Source: Membranipora membranacea
Taxonomy: Eukaryota > Bryozoa > Gymnolaemata > Cheilostomatida > Membraniporidae
DNA length: 64,000 bases
Direction of reading: 5' to 3'
NCBI GenBank assembly: GCA_914767715.1
Contig: OU612069.1
Span: 13,017,387-13,081,386 of the forward strand
The translations under genes were made by a program, and so were the position numbers. The notes under the pieces were generated by a model. The model made no database searches. It saw only the letters and a list, made by a program, of their open reading frames with translations, and was not told the origin of the DNA. Below, piece after piece: positions 1-11,745 of this stretch. Numbering within the stretch: the first letter of the stretch is position 1; every line of letters begins with the position of its first letter.

Positions 1-661
1 TTGGTGTTACAGTGGTTTGGATTGGATTGAGTTATGTTGTGGTAATCGGCAGACTCGATTAGACTTTAACCAGGTATCTAGAGCTTGACTTACATAAATG
101 GATTGTCTTCCATTTGCTAAAGTAAACTCATTATATGTTACGAAAAGCTATAAACTTTTAGTTTTCATTGCTCAGCTTAAAATGGGATAATAAACAGCCG
201 ATATTTCCAAACAAGATTTTATTCAGGAAGACTAATTGACTGTTAAGGACACACAACACATTACAAAGGCAGACAATTGTATAAAAATCTTAGTACAAAA
301 ACAAAAATTATAGATCAGAGGGCAAGATCTTGACTCGTTGTTCATGATGACTGGTAGTTGTCTTCTCTTGGAGTATGAAAAGACAACTTCTAAATTCTAG
401 AATGTAACCGAAAATAATCACTATTTTATCATTGACCAGAAAATCAGTATAACCGGAAAAATATTTTAGTTAGCAAGAATGCAGTTACCAGGACTGGATA
501 CAACCGACTATTATGCAACCCTGATATGCAAGAGTATTGTAAAAAAGAACCAAGAATATGCTACCCTAGACCGCCACAAAACATAACTCTAAACCTGCAT
601 AGTAGGAGTATCTGAACTAAATGTGCTGAATTAGCCTAAGTTTTAGCTAGATTTGGTGAGA
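1..661. other. 3' flank of the EndoU gene, no gene seen
   Basis: No coding exon, RNA gene or clear repeat is visible. On the minus strand this is the 3' UTR and downstream flank of the EndoU-family gene. A reverse-strand AATAAA-type signal (seen here as tttatt, near 217-222) is one possible poly(A) signal, but nothing singles it out. Confidence 0.5.
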
Positions 662-3600
662 TTACTCGAGCGAGGTAGGGTATGCAGTGCCGATGCCCCC
701 AGCGTGACCGTAGACGGTGACCTCAACATCATACTCATCGAGCTGGAAGTGATGCTTTGAGCCGGTGTCCAACAGGAAACATACGGTGTACAGCGCCACC
801 TTTAATAAAAATCATACAAAATCAATACAGACAGTTGCATGAAAGAGTAGGCAAAGCACTTCAAAAATAATCAACTGCATCTTTCTTTGTTTTGCCCACA
901 CTACAAAGTACTACTAATTTTTCATGCTTTGCACAATAATTTGTGAATGGCGACTTTGACAGTAATATCATACAAATACATATAAATATTCTCAAAATAA
1001 TATTTAAATGATATAATACGTAATATTTATATCGTATGTTATATTTCTGCCTTACCTCAAACTCTGGGCTAGTTCCGATGAAGGATCCACCGATTGGTTT
1101 TCCTCGTCCGTTCTTACAGCTGAACTGGAGGGTTATGAATCTGGGCTCCTTCTCAAGGGACTAAATACGGATAAAAAAAAGGAAAATCAGAGAAAAAATG
1201 CTTCACAAAAAATCATTTTTATTTGTTGTTTCTGTATGGACTTCGAATTTCCTGCCAGTACTTGTGATAGCGAATTAGACAGTGATTACAATTACATTGT
1301 TAGAATAAAAAGTGAAATAAAAATTGTGGATATCTTCACTTGTTCCAGCCAGGACTTTGTATTGAAAATAGAGCATGTAATTTTTCAAGTAGCCTCAGAA
1401 TCTGATGTCACGGGGTGGTGTAGGAGTAGGAACATCTTAGGTATTTGGGCTAGAATGACTCTAATCGTCGGACATACACAGCTATAGCGAATAACCATCT
1501 CTAAGTCACTGTGTCAAAAGATCAACTTCTACAACTAGGGTAGGGATCACAGCTGCACATTAGGTTCTTAGATTAAATTGAACACACATTGAAAGTCTAA
1601 AAGTCACTGTGCCAAAATGATAATCAAAGGACAAACTCATAGTCAAATTTAGAGACTATTGACTCTTGGTCAAATCAAATTCTATAATTAGATATGGGTT
1701 CATATTACGTTACTAGGTTATGGCAAGTCAGTGCGTCAGAACGCCTGTTTAGAAAAAAAGCGAATTAAACATGCACTCAAAGTAAAGGAAGTAAGTAGGT
1801 AGGTAAGTAATCGAAGTAAGTAAGTAAGTAGTTAGTAAGTAAGTAGTCGAGGTACACATGCACTCACAGTTCCTCTTCTGAAGTAGCCGTGGTAATCGAT
1901 GTTACCAGCCTTCTCCTGCAGATAGAAACAGACCCAGTTATGGAATCCAACCACATCCTCTCCTTTAATCTCACCAACAAAGACGTGCTCAAATCCAGAT
2001 GAGTCAAAGTCTCTGTGAAAGGAGAATATATAATATGATAATATCATTATATACTTATTATATATATATGACATAATACCATAGGCTTATATGAAATACA
2101 TAGAACAGAGAAAGCCAAAAAACTGATTGGTGAAGGCTGTTGGCTCGGAATTTCCTCTATCAAAATATTTATATCAATTTGCTGGCGTTTCAAGTCACTG
2201 CCCCTACCAGAAAGTAACTGGCAACTAGTGTTGTAGCAACTCCAAATGGGAGCAACTACCTGATCTAGGATTATCTTGGAGGTTATAATGTAAAGGTAAA
2301 AGGACCCGGCATTCATCAACATGCACGACCATTTGTTGAGAATCTCAGTTTATCATGACAAAAATTACTTGAGAGCTTAAGTCGCAAGTCATAACTTGAG
2401 TTTGACTCACAACTTATTCCTTCCTGCTTTATCTTTGGTTTAAAAACAGCGTGTAATTTGTGTCAAAAATAAAGTCATCCGTCAACAGCCTTTAATTTAG
2501 CCAAGGTTCCCAGGCTGCTGCTCTGTTTAATATTTTGAAAACTTCCCAAAGACCAAATCATGTTATAGTCAGGCAGTTATAATCATAATGCAGAGAATGA
2601 GAGTTACTTTCCCTTTACGAAAGGCACTTTTTCCACCATCGATAATTCATGCCAAGTAGAGCATTGAACTTTTTAACCATACAAATCTGACACAACGTGA
2701 TCATAAGTAACTGCCTGACTATAACATGCTTTGGTCTTGGAGTAGTCTTTAAGTCCTTTAGTCTTTAAGTTACATGAGTAGTCTTTAAGTTACCTTTTCA
2801 GGCAATAAATGCCTTTCACTTACCTATCTCCTTTCGTTCTCCTGTAAAGTTTAAACCAAAGCTTGTACAGAAGTTTCTTGAAGTCGTTGACTGGACCTGG
2901 TGCTTTTCCTTTCTCCACAAGGAATTTGTGAGCTTCCTTCATAAGCTCAGTGTCACATATAGCATCAATGAACCTGCAAAAAAACAAATACAGTGCATTG
3001 AATAGAGCTCATTATAAATTTTCATACTGTGAAAGATACTAAGGCTAATTAGCAAATTATAATCGATAGGGTTTAACTTCGTGGATCCATTGGAGGGATG
3101 GGCTTTGAATTGCCCTTGTGGTGAACTTTCTCACAGTGGCAAAAAGAAGGCCATCAGTATTGTGAGCTCAAACTTATTTTCTATATTGTTTTTGCTAAAA
3201 AGAGTACAAAACAAAGAGAGGGCAACTCCAAAATAGGTCCAAATTAGAGCTCTCTTAGGACACTATTCACTTCACTTCACTCACTACGAACTTACAACAA
3301 ATTTAAATGAAATATTGCAATGACAGCCACCCTTATGCCTGAGCTCGAAGTTACTTACTGAACATTTTCTTTGAACTCTTCCCTTGTAACATTCTCTGCC
3401 TCACCGAGCTCCGAGGTGTAGTTATCAAACAAGGCGATGAATGCTGAAAAAAAGTAACACAGTTATACGGCACGCTGACACCATTATCATGTGACTCTCT
3501 GATTGGCAGTGTCAATTTAGTATGAGTACCTAACATGTACCCGCCCCTAATTAATAAAGTTGAACACAGGTCGTCAGTCGTCACTCTGAATTCCTTGATA

Positions 3601-6600
3601 TGATACTCTGGTTAAGTGAATTAATACGCTCTCTATCGATCAGAGATTTACATGCAATGGTATATAGCGTGATTGGTGTGGGTACTTGGTGAATGCTGAA
3701 AAAAATTTAGATGACAGTAGGAATGGTCATTAATTTACAAAAATCTCAAAGAATTTTCAAGAAATAGAAAGAAAAATTGAGGGCACAACTGGATAACTCA
3801 TGATAATGAGGAATGACTAGTGAATGAATAACTAGCTAACTAGGAGTAACGCGCAGGTCACAGCCTCCCTGGCAATGTAGACCAACCTTTCCAATCACAA
3901 AAGCAACACGATAAAGTCTAACGTCTGGCGAGAGATGAAAGGTAATAACTGTTAGAGGTCAATGCACAGTTTGCTAAGTCTGAGTCAAAAACATTCAGTA
4001 ACAAAAGCAAAGCAGATATAAGAGCACTACCTAGCTTGAGAACCAAAGTTCTTATGTTAGAATGAAGGGGTGGTGATTGTTTTCACTTACGTTTATATGT
4101 AGGCTTGGCAAAGATGGTATCCTCATCTACCCAGGAAAACAGGGGATCCTCAGCATGGTCAGTAGTGAGATCTCGGGCGTTCTTCAGGTACCCTGTATAA
4201 TGTATGGTGAACAGTTTATGAAGCTTAGGCTATATCAAATATTAAAGCAAAATAGCACTTACCATTAGTGAACATACATTTTGCTGCAAATGCAATTATT
4301 GTTACACAAGCTCCTTTCTTTAATTCATTTAGGGGGGAGGCTGATTTCAACTAGAGGTCCCACATAGCATGAAGGAATCGGCAAACTTATAGATGTCAAG
4401 TTCACAAGATGTGGAAGGACTCGGCTTAAACTATCTTGCTCATCCTAATAGACCAAGACCCTGTTTGTCAGCTGTTGACAGCAGAGTATAAAACCATAGT
4501 TGTCAGTGAATAAAATTGAAAAGGGTGCTAGCTCACGATCATATAAATGACATAGTAATAGTTTAGCTGAGATCACGTTGTGTGGAGGGCACAAGAAGGA
4601 ATCTGTGGTGTTGCCAGAGACTATAGATATAGTCTATAGTCTCTGGTATTGCCACTGCCATAGCCTTCCAATTTTACCTTGTTATTCATCGTGCCTGGTT
4701 TGCAATGGTTTTAGTTTGAAGAAAAACAAGGTTTATTAGAGTTTCAAAATTTGAATCATCAATGTGGCTACTACCCACGCACAACAAACTTCCATCAAGT
4801 TGATCTCGTTGACTTGATGAAAATACTGGTAGAAAGGTATGATATCATAATTAAAATATGTACATGTAAACCTGTAATATACATTAAGGATGCTAAAATT
4901 CTTCTAAAATAGTCACTGATATAACCAGAGACTATAGATATATATATATAGATATCTATAGTCTCTGATATAACTGCATAACCGGCTTTGCAGAAATATG
5001 GGCAGGACTCATGGCTGTTTATAGTTCTTGGCTCCAACGCCACCTCAAAGTGTATAATATTACCGCAATAATTGAAAACAAAACACCATATCTCTAACAC
5101 CATAGTTACACACCTTGATTTATGATAAAATATGTGATTAATTTCATAGTGATGGTGATTTCGCAGCCACTATCAGAAATAGGACAAGCCGGCTAGCGAT
5201 AATCAACACGATTTTGTCAAACACATGTTTGTACGGCTGAGATTAAATTAGAGTCGGCTGAATGAATGGGGGCTGGATCACGACACTAGCAATTGAGAAA
5301 ATCTTTAGGACAAAATAACTATCTCTTAGGTGACCGAGTTATGTAGCTAATATGTAGACGAGAAAGCCGGCTATCATAAAACCACTCATAGGTTTATTTG
5401 TACGACAAAAATTATCATAACCCTGAAACTGAAAAGCAAAAGATTCTCAAAATTGGTAGAAGGATACGACAGTTTATTGTTTCTACAGAATGAATTGAAT
5501 TTCCAGATTTGTTGTTTTAACATTACATTTGATTCAGAATTGTAGTATAGTGACCGAGTTTAAACTCAAACTTAATTCAGTGCAAAATTTTTGTTTTCAT
5601 TGTCTCATTATGCATGCTGTGAAATGAGGGGTGAAAACACTGGTCGGTCATTGACCTCATTAATTATGTGGGTACATTATACCTGTCATATTAGGGCGTG
5701 GAAACTAGACACAGGGTGAGATTAGGAACCAATTGAGCCAATGCAAGTTTAAGAATTTCATAATGACTGATCTAAATCAAGATTAAACAAGGACCAACCA
5801 GAATTTATATCTCAATCTCCATCTCAGGACAAAAACCCCAACAACATATGTTTGTAAAACCAAATCCACGATTTCAATAAGAAACAAGATGGAACTCAAC
5901 GAATTTTTCCCAATTGATTCCTTAACAAACATTTACTGCCCTTGAAGAATCATTGCTGTGTTCAGCTAGTTAGGGGAGCGACTAAATGTTAGCAAGCACC
6001 TAATCTTAGCTAGCGTATATGGGAGTATATATAAAGGAAAAGGGGTCAAGGAATGCTAGCTAGCATTTAACTTAGCTATTTCAAATAGGTATAATAAATG
6101 TGAAATAGAGTACAGCCTGCAAATACCTTACTCTTCAAATACTTTATAAAGATATTTATTCGCTCTCCTTCTAACCTCCCTTGTTGATTTGTCAACAGTA
6201 CATAACTAGGCTTATCTATTTGCTTGGCTACTAACCTCCCTTGTTGAGAGTGTAATGTTCCCCAGGCTCACATCGGTTTTCATCCAGATCCCACAGCTTG
6301 TTGAACAGATCGGTCAACTCCTGGTTGGGCTCAAACTTCTTTCTGTAAGCAGAAAAGAGTGTAGACAATGTATGCACTGATTGTTGCAAAGGTAATGTGG
6401 CTACAATCTTCCTACGTAAAAGTCTAGTCAACAAACTGCGGAAATCTGCAACTAGATGATGCATCACTAAGCTGTCTGTCGTGTTAGGGAATAATCTCCT
6501 TCTATATGATATATAAGGAATCACAGATGACTGTCAATTATCTGTGATTCAATTGATGATCATTTTTTAAAACCATGCATTACACGAAGGGTATCTGCCT

Positions 6601-7184
6601 TGGAGAATAGAAAGGTTATGGTCTTTGGCAAATGGGTTATTTGGTTACAATATGGGATGTCACGACTCTATTCTTGCATCTAGACGTACGTAGCCTTATC
6701 TTGTCAGCACCCCCTTATGTTTATTTTGTGGGGTAAAAGAATAATGAGGTGCCAAAATGTAATTGCAGCATCAATGATGACCATGAATAATTCATTACTT
6801 CCTAAAGTAAAGATAATCATCATCATGCAATCTTCTGGTGCCTGCTACACTGTATCACTCATGCACAGGCCCCTAATGCAAAGTGACATACATACTAGCA
6901 AAGGGGCTTTACACAGAAGAGGCAATAATCAAAGAGCAAGGAGTTCCACAACAAATGAATTACATCTCAGCTCTGATGGAAGGAAGTAATTATTTGTGTG
7001 TGTGTATATCCATAGATAGGATGAATGATGAATTGAATACTCATTTCCATTTCCTGAACTTTTAGTAGTATGTATTGGCTTCCTCTTTTTCGGTACCTAA
7101 AGAAAATGCATTTCTTTTGCATTAACTACATCTGACATGCAGCTAGTGGGTATATTCAATAGCCAACTCTTACCTGTATGCCAT
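662..7184 (-). CDS. ENDOU: EndoU / XendoU-family poly(U)-specific endoribonuclease, complete, 8 coding exons
   Basis: Coding exons in transcript order are 7174-7184, 6236-6342, 4091-4192, 3359-3443, 2824-2973, 1868-2012, 1056-1160 and 662-799. All joins keep frame and give 280 residues with stop at 662-664. The family cleaves RNA at uridylates using Mn2+ or Ca2+, leaving 2',3'-cyclic phosphate. The catalytic region is plain: FEHVFVGE (His161), [19 protein letters not shown] (His176), [15 protein letters not shown] (Lys221, the expected catalytic Lys) and a C-terminal strand ending GTAYPTSLE. The start MAYRKKFEP has a strong CACCATGG context. Coding exon 1 is only 11 nt. There is no signal peptide or somatomedin B domain, so the product resembles the intracellular XendoU form and not secreted ENDOU/PP11. 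Exon 2 uses the less usual donor GTTAGT. Family assignment is firm; the symbol follows the vertebrate family name. Confidence 0.95.
1787..1850. repeat. GTAA/GTAG microsatellite in EndoU intron
   Basis: Imperfect tandem tetranucleotides of the GTAAGTAG type run through this stretch, just outside the donor of EndoU exon 6. The repeat unit resembles a 5' splice-site consensus on the opposite strand only, so it should not affect EndoU splicing. Confidence 0.8.
2541..2748. mobile_element. MITE with long terminal inverted repeats, family A copy 1
   Basis: The left end (AAGACCAAATCATGTTATAG followed by TCAGGCAGTTA) is repeated inverted at the right end (TAACTGCCTGA followed by CTATAACATGCTTTGGTCTT). 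The arms are about 35-40 bp and about 130 bp lie between them with no coding capacity. It sits in the EndoU intron between exons 5 and 6. Related sequence occurs at 8525-8628 and 51054-51180, so this is a dispersed non-autonomous family. Confidence 0.8.
3605..3690. repeat. Dispersed repeat, related to 47455-47540
   Basis: The stretch with AAGTGAATTAAT, CTCTCTATCGATCAGAGAT and ACATGCAAT is closely matched at 47455-47540. It lies in the EndoU intron between exons 3 and 4. No coding potential is visible and the family type is unknown. Confidence 0.7.
4614..4967. repeat. Pair of related palindromes around AGAGACTATAGATAT
   Basis: Two hairpins, 4614-4647 and 4925-4967, share the same arm (CCAGAGACTATAGAT against ATCTATAGTCTCTGG). 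The second has an inserted (TA)n loop. They are about 310 bp apart in an EndoU intron and may be the two palindromic ends of one small element, or two copies of a fold-back repeat. Confidence 0.6.
5960..6095 (-). repeat. GCTAGC-rich repeat, inverted relative of 38545-38690
   Basis: Read on the minus strand, this segment (TATTTGAAATAGCTAA, then GCTAGC motifs and a TATATATA core) resembles plus-strand 38545-38690 in order and spacing. The pair therefore marks a diverged dispersed element in opposite orientations. There is no coding potential. Confidence 0.55.
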
Positions 7185-8208
7185 GGTGTGGTGTTAGGTC
7201 AAATGCTTGTTTGGAAAGAATTCTGCTGCTAGTGCCACATGCACAATAGTGATCTCCTGACACAAAAAGGCAGTGACCTGGAAACTGCCTATTAATCTTT
7301 CCCGCTATGAATAAAGGCTTAATAAAGAATAGGAATTATCATTACGATACCGAATCTAAGTGGGTTAATGTAGGTTGGCTATACTTTGAGCCAATCAGGC
7401 AAATTTTCACAAAGCCATTTTTCTTCAGGTAAGTAAAATTTTCTATTCTTTTATGAAAATTATAATTGGTATATATTTATGTAAAATATTGTGCTCTGCA
7501 AAAAATTAAATCTTCAAATTAACTGGTAGTGGTAAGTGATTGGTCTAGCTAAGCCCAACAAACCATGAATGAATTGTGGTGAACTACTACTCTCCTGAGG
7601 GGTTCATTCGATCATTCTTCATCAATTCATAATCATTGGATTGGTTGGTCTAGCTGTCCAACATTATTATTATTATAAATTATTGTCAATAATCAATGAA
7701 AACATGGTGCTGTGGCTTGGCTTCCAACCAACTACTACTGCAATAAAAAATATGAAAGTAGAAGATGACATTTTGTTCCTGAATCCTTTTTGTTGTACTG
7801 TAGCTGTTACTGTTAGTGATTGGTGAGAGCAATGACTGAGTATGACTCAGGAGTATGAAGGGAGCCCATGCTGCTAGCCTGTCTTGACAAGCTTGTCAAG
7901 ACTGGCTTGGGGCTTCCTTTACCCCTGGGTGAGAGCACTACTGTGGAAAAGCACAGCAGGTGACAGGGGTTCAAATTGTATCCACTTTATGTTCCTGGCT
8001 GAGAGTTGGTATTCTTTTGAACCAAAGTAGGTCTCTGCAGCGCTCCTAAGTTAATGAAATCTAATAAGTTATGAAAGAGTCATGGTAACAGTGTCAGTCA
8101 TGTAGAGGGATCAAGATAGGAGGATTGTGATAATAATTCATCATTATTAATTTGGATTTATTTTCTTTATTTTATCAGCGCCAACAATATACAGTACAGT
8201 GAGTGAAT
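7185..8208. promoter_or_regulatory. Divergent intergenic region between EndoU and MED28
   Basis: About 1 kb separates the two start codons, which face away from each other, so both promoters and 5' UTRs should lie here. No convincing TATA box is seen. TTTTATCAG at 8171-8179 could be the acceptor of a 5'-UTR intron for MED28. A hairpin at about 7873-7905 (see separate entry) lies inside. Confidence 0.5.
7873..7905. repeat. Palindrome GTCTTGACAAGCTTGTCAAGAC
   Basis: A near-perfect palindrome centred on AAGCTT. Related hairpin sequences with the same CTGTCTTGA...TCAAGACAG arms occur at 44776-44808 and, more degraded, at 33867-33895. This marks a small dispersed fold-back repeat. Confidence 0.6.
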
Positions 8209-10016
8209 ATGTCTATCGAGAAGGTAGAGAGTAATAAGAATTGTGTTGAAGAGTTTGAGGATGCTTATCACTCTGTTGTCAAATATCTAGACAAGGTAAG
8301 ATGAACAAACCTCAATCACATTTAATTCACACAACATGACACTTACCTATATGCCCTTCAGGAGGAATATGATATAATGAGATATGAATTGGCAAAAGTG
8401 ACAACGGAAACAGTTCCAGTGGTAGCCCCCCCCCCTATATGAGAAAATATTTTACGAAGGTAGGCCTACTGTAGAATCTCAACTATGACTACTCTAGAAA
8501 TATGAGCTATAAACTACAATTAGAGACTACCCAAAAACCAATGCATGTTATAGACATCCAAATCTGATTGATCATAAGTAACTGCCTGGCCATAACACGC
8601 ACTGGTATTTGGGTAGTCTTCAAATCGTGTTGTCCTTCTGCAATCTTTCCTCTTTGTGACACACGAGTGCCATAGTACACCTTGCCTATACTTCCCTCAT
8701 GCTAACACTTCTGATGTTTTGTGTTAAGCTCGATGAAAAGCGAGCTGGAATAGAGGAGATTAAGAAGGATACAGATGTACTAGTGGAGAGGTTTATAGAC
8801 TCCGCCAGAACATGTGAACAGTTCTTCTTACAGAAGCATTTACAGGTCAGCTAACATCTTCATACATCAGATGAATATCGCTATTTATGCATCATTCTAA
8901 TATCACTAGCTAAAAGCAAATGCGCATATGCGCGGTTAAGGTTAAGGTTGGTTCATGATCACATTCTGCGTGTGGCAGTGAAAGAAAATTGCTGTCTGCG
9001 TCTCTTCGAGAAAGACATCTCATTATTAATATTGCTATTGCTGTGTTTACTTTGGAATTGGTAAATGTTAAACGTAATTTTTACCTGGAGGAGCATAATT
9101 TGATCATTGTTTGGAGCATCTCGCAGCCTTTCATCCATTCTCAAAGATCAGACAGGGAGAGATAATACCTCACTGTTCAAAAAAATAAAACTAATCAACC
9201 AGCCCTCAATCAACAGTGGAGTGTCGCCCCTGTTTCTTTCAGTTACAACCTGATGATATCTTCTTGTATAGTCGATAGCCGACAGTTGACCTCACAGTGG
9301 TTTTTTTTGTAGATTGCAGATGCTCGGCCTGAGCAGGTTCTGATGGAGGAATGTACCGAACTAAGAACTGAGATTAATAAGAAGGATGCAGCTATAGCCA
9401 AACACCACGATAAGTGAGTACCAAATACTGTACTATAATCCCTAGACTTGTGTATGAATGAGTTTTTCTGCATCAGATTCAAGAGTCTGGGTTGTTGTTT
9501 TTTTTTCATGTCGTTTTTGCTTACTATAAAAACTAGAATAAGTAGAATGGTATTAAGGTATATAAAAAGTTAAAAGGCAATGGGACAGCCAGATAGCACG
9601 AAGCTAGAACAGGGACTGCCTGACTAGAACACTCAACATCACAGTCGCCTGCCGGAAAGACAGAGCGAAACATCCGCAACCTGCAAACAATCAGACCGCC
9701 TCCCACAGGCGCACTGTTACTCAGCTATTTTAATTTTGAGTATACAATAACTGGCTTGGTTCAGTGCAACCATCTAGGAAACTTCTGCTGGGTGTGTGCC
9801 CGCCGGATTGAGCCAGTTTCAGAAAAATGAAATATTTTTTAAAAATCTGTTAGATAAATAGTCAAGTGTTACCCAATATGTTTTTTCATTGTTGTTAACA
9901 GGTTGAAAAAATGGCAAGCAGATCTAAAGCAGCCTGTCAGTTCGAGTAAGTCGGTGCAGAACAAGGGAGCACCTGTCTCTTACAATGTACAGGGACAGCC
10001 TATCTTACCACCCTAG
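8209..10016 (+). CDS. MED28: Mediator complex subunit 28
   Basis: Exons 8209-8295, 8729-8845, 9313-9413 and 9902-10016 join in frame to give 139 residues. MED28 is a small helical head/tail-interface subunit of Mediator, which links transcription factors to RNA polymerase II in the nucleus. Recognition rests on the run SARTCEQFFLQKHLQ, then RPEQVLMEECTELRTEI, KKDAAIAKHHDKLKKWQ, which matches the central coiled-coil core of MED28 in order. The N-terminus (VEEFEDAYHSVVKYLDK) fits the family's first helix. It is shorter than the human protein (178 residues), mainly at the termini. The start ATG is the first in the exon. A possible extra exon at 8362-8418 (EEYDIMRYELAKVTTETVP, in phase) lies in intron 1, but its donor is weak and reading on meets a stop after a C10 run, so I left it out. 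Confidence 0.92.
8525..8628. mobile_element. MITE family A copy 2, short internal-deletion form
   Basis: GACTACCCAAAAACCAATGC and its inverted partner GCACTGGTATTTGGGTAGTC bound a 104-bp fold-back whose inner part (ATCATAAGTAACTGCCTGGC) matches the element at 2541-2748. It lies in MED28 intron 1. Confidence 0.7.
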
Positions 10017-10675
10017 TCACGCTTCACTCGCACAAGGTCAGTCATCCCAATGTTCTGACAGTTCACGGCGGGGGGGGGGGGGGGGGTCACGTTGGATTTG
10101 GATTTTTCAAGCTGCATATTGGTTAGGATATGAAACAAATGGGCTAGTGAAACCTCTTTTTTTTAAAGTAAGGAAATAGAATGACAGATGAACGCTCAGC
10201 GTCAGGCTTTTGATGTGGAGATGTTAATCCAAACTGCCAAAAATAATTTCCATTTAGCATCAATGTACAGATGATTCAAACTGATGCAGACAAGCGTCAT
10301 TTGACTCACAATAACGGTCACTTTCTGTCTTGGTCTGTAGGTGTCTTTTGTTCTTTGTTTCTTTTTGTTCATTTCTTTTTTATTTGGGTAAAATGTGATG
10401 CTACAACTACTATGTCAGTTACCAAATTCTCACAATTTTTTTTTCTTGACAGTCACCGCAGAGAGTGATTCGTCCAGTTGTATGCAGTATAGTAGTAACA
10501 GTATGTATTTATATTGCACTGTTGGTCGATATTTTATCATGGTATGAAGGCTCTGGTGTTTTTTTTGTGGAAGCCCGTCTTTTTTAGAGAGCTGCCCCGG
10601 TCTGCCTGCGCCTGTAGGGGAAAGAGGGGTAGGTTGAGTCATATTTTCTATTTTTAGCGATAGCTCTAGCTATTT

Positions 10676-11206
10676 TTATCTTTTCCGCTCAAAAGTTGGC
10701 GTGCACATCCGTGAAAGGGTTTTGAAGTAATTTAGATGTAGGTGAATGGGTGAAGAGATCGTGAATTTTCTTTTGCCATAGTAGTAATTTTTGTTGAGTG
10801 GCTCTACATACCCCACCTGCAAGGATTGATAGAGCCCCTCGAGCACATCTGACAGTTGAGAAAAAAATCCACCCACTGCTTCACGGTTAAAACCAGCCTG
10901 CTGAGCCAATGATGTAGGTTCTGGAGCACGAAGTGCCAGTCTATGGTTCTTCATAAAGGAATGTAGCCAATTAGAGCCTAAGTGATCTGCAGAACAGTAG
11001 GACTATCTAAAGTTCCGCTGCGTCAAATTTGATACTGGGATGAATAAACCACCCTGCTTTGAGATTCTCTGTCCAACTTTGTGTACTTGACTACACTTCT
11101 TAAAGCCTAGCTGATTGTCATTGGCAATGATTCTTGTCAACGTCATCCTATCCACACAATGTTCTTTTGCAGCCGTTCTGATGGCCCACTTTTGCTCTTT
11201 CACCAA
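10676..11206 (-). pseudogene. Decayed pogo/Tigger-type transposase, N-terminal DNA-binding part
   Basis: Two adjacent minus-strand reading frames belong together. Segment 11003-11206 has AIRTAAKEHCVDRMTLTRI, a psq/CENP-B-type helix-turn-helix, followed by GFKKCSQVHK. Segment 10676-11000 reads WLHSFMKNHRLALRAPEPTS then LAQQAGFNREAVGGFF, the usual second CENP-B-like helix-turn-helix with its conserved 'R.PE.TS...GFN' run. These domains bind the terminal repeats of pogo/Tigger DNA transposons. The frames are offset and no DDE catalytic core is visible on the window's minus strand downstream, so this is a remnant. It could also be a decayed jerky/TIGD-like domesticated gene. Confidence 0.72.
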
Positions 11207-11745
11207 CTACGTGACCAAATCAAACGTGCCAATATCAATTTTATATAACAACAGAGACTATTTGAATGGCTCAGGGTGCTTCTCGAATTCCCCCCTTCCC
11301 CCCAAAAGTGTGGACTAGTCATGTGCTTAGATTACCGTTGATGCTGCCATATTTAATCAATAAAGAATCTCACCTTTACATCCTACTTCTCGCTGCCTCC
11401 TTCCTGGCCAGTTGAGTATTGCTCTGTGGTGTGGCGTGTAGTGCGACATAATGCTAAACAATGAAGCTGAAGGTGATGTTGTGTTCAGTTGATTGTTGCC
11501 ATAATAATACCAATGATATGGCACAAAAATCCAGTTCATGGTCACCGATTTATTTGCACACAGACGAAAATGATATGAAAATGATTTAAAGAGTCATCAA
11601 ACAGGAGCTTGACTCTTGGAAAAAGAGAGTTGCTGCCCCTGTTTTAGAATTTCTGAATCCAAGCATAAAATAGCTAACATTAATGTCAGTAATTGTATAC
11701 GGCCATATCACGTTGAAAACGCCAGTTCTCGTCCGATCACTGAAG

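Noticed and set aside
2047-2322. Minus-strand open frame of 91 codons in EndoU intron
   Set aside because: No domain and no family pattern; it overlaps the intron next to a real exon and has no supporting splice sites.
10069-10087. G-run as a quadruplex regulatory element of MED28
   Set aside because: A single homopolymer run in the 3' flank is more likely simple sequence; no pattern of spaced G tracts.
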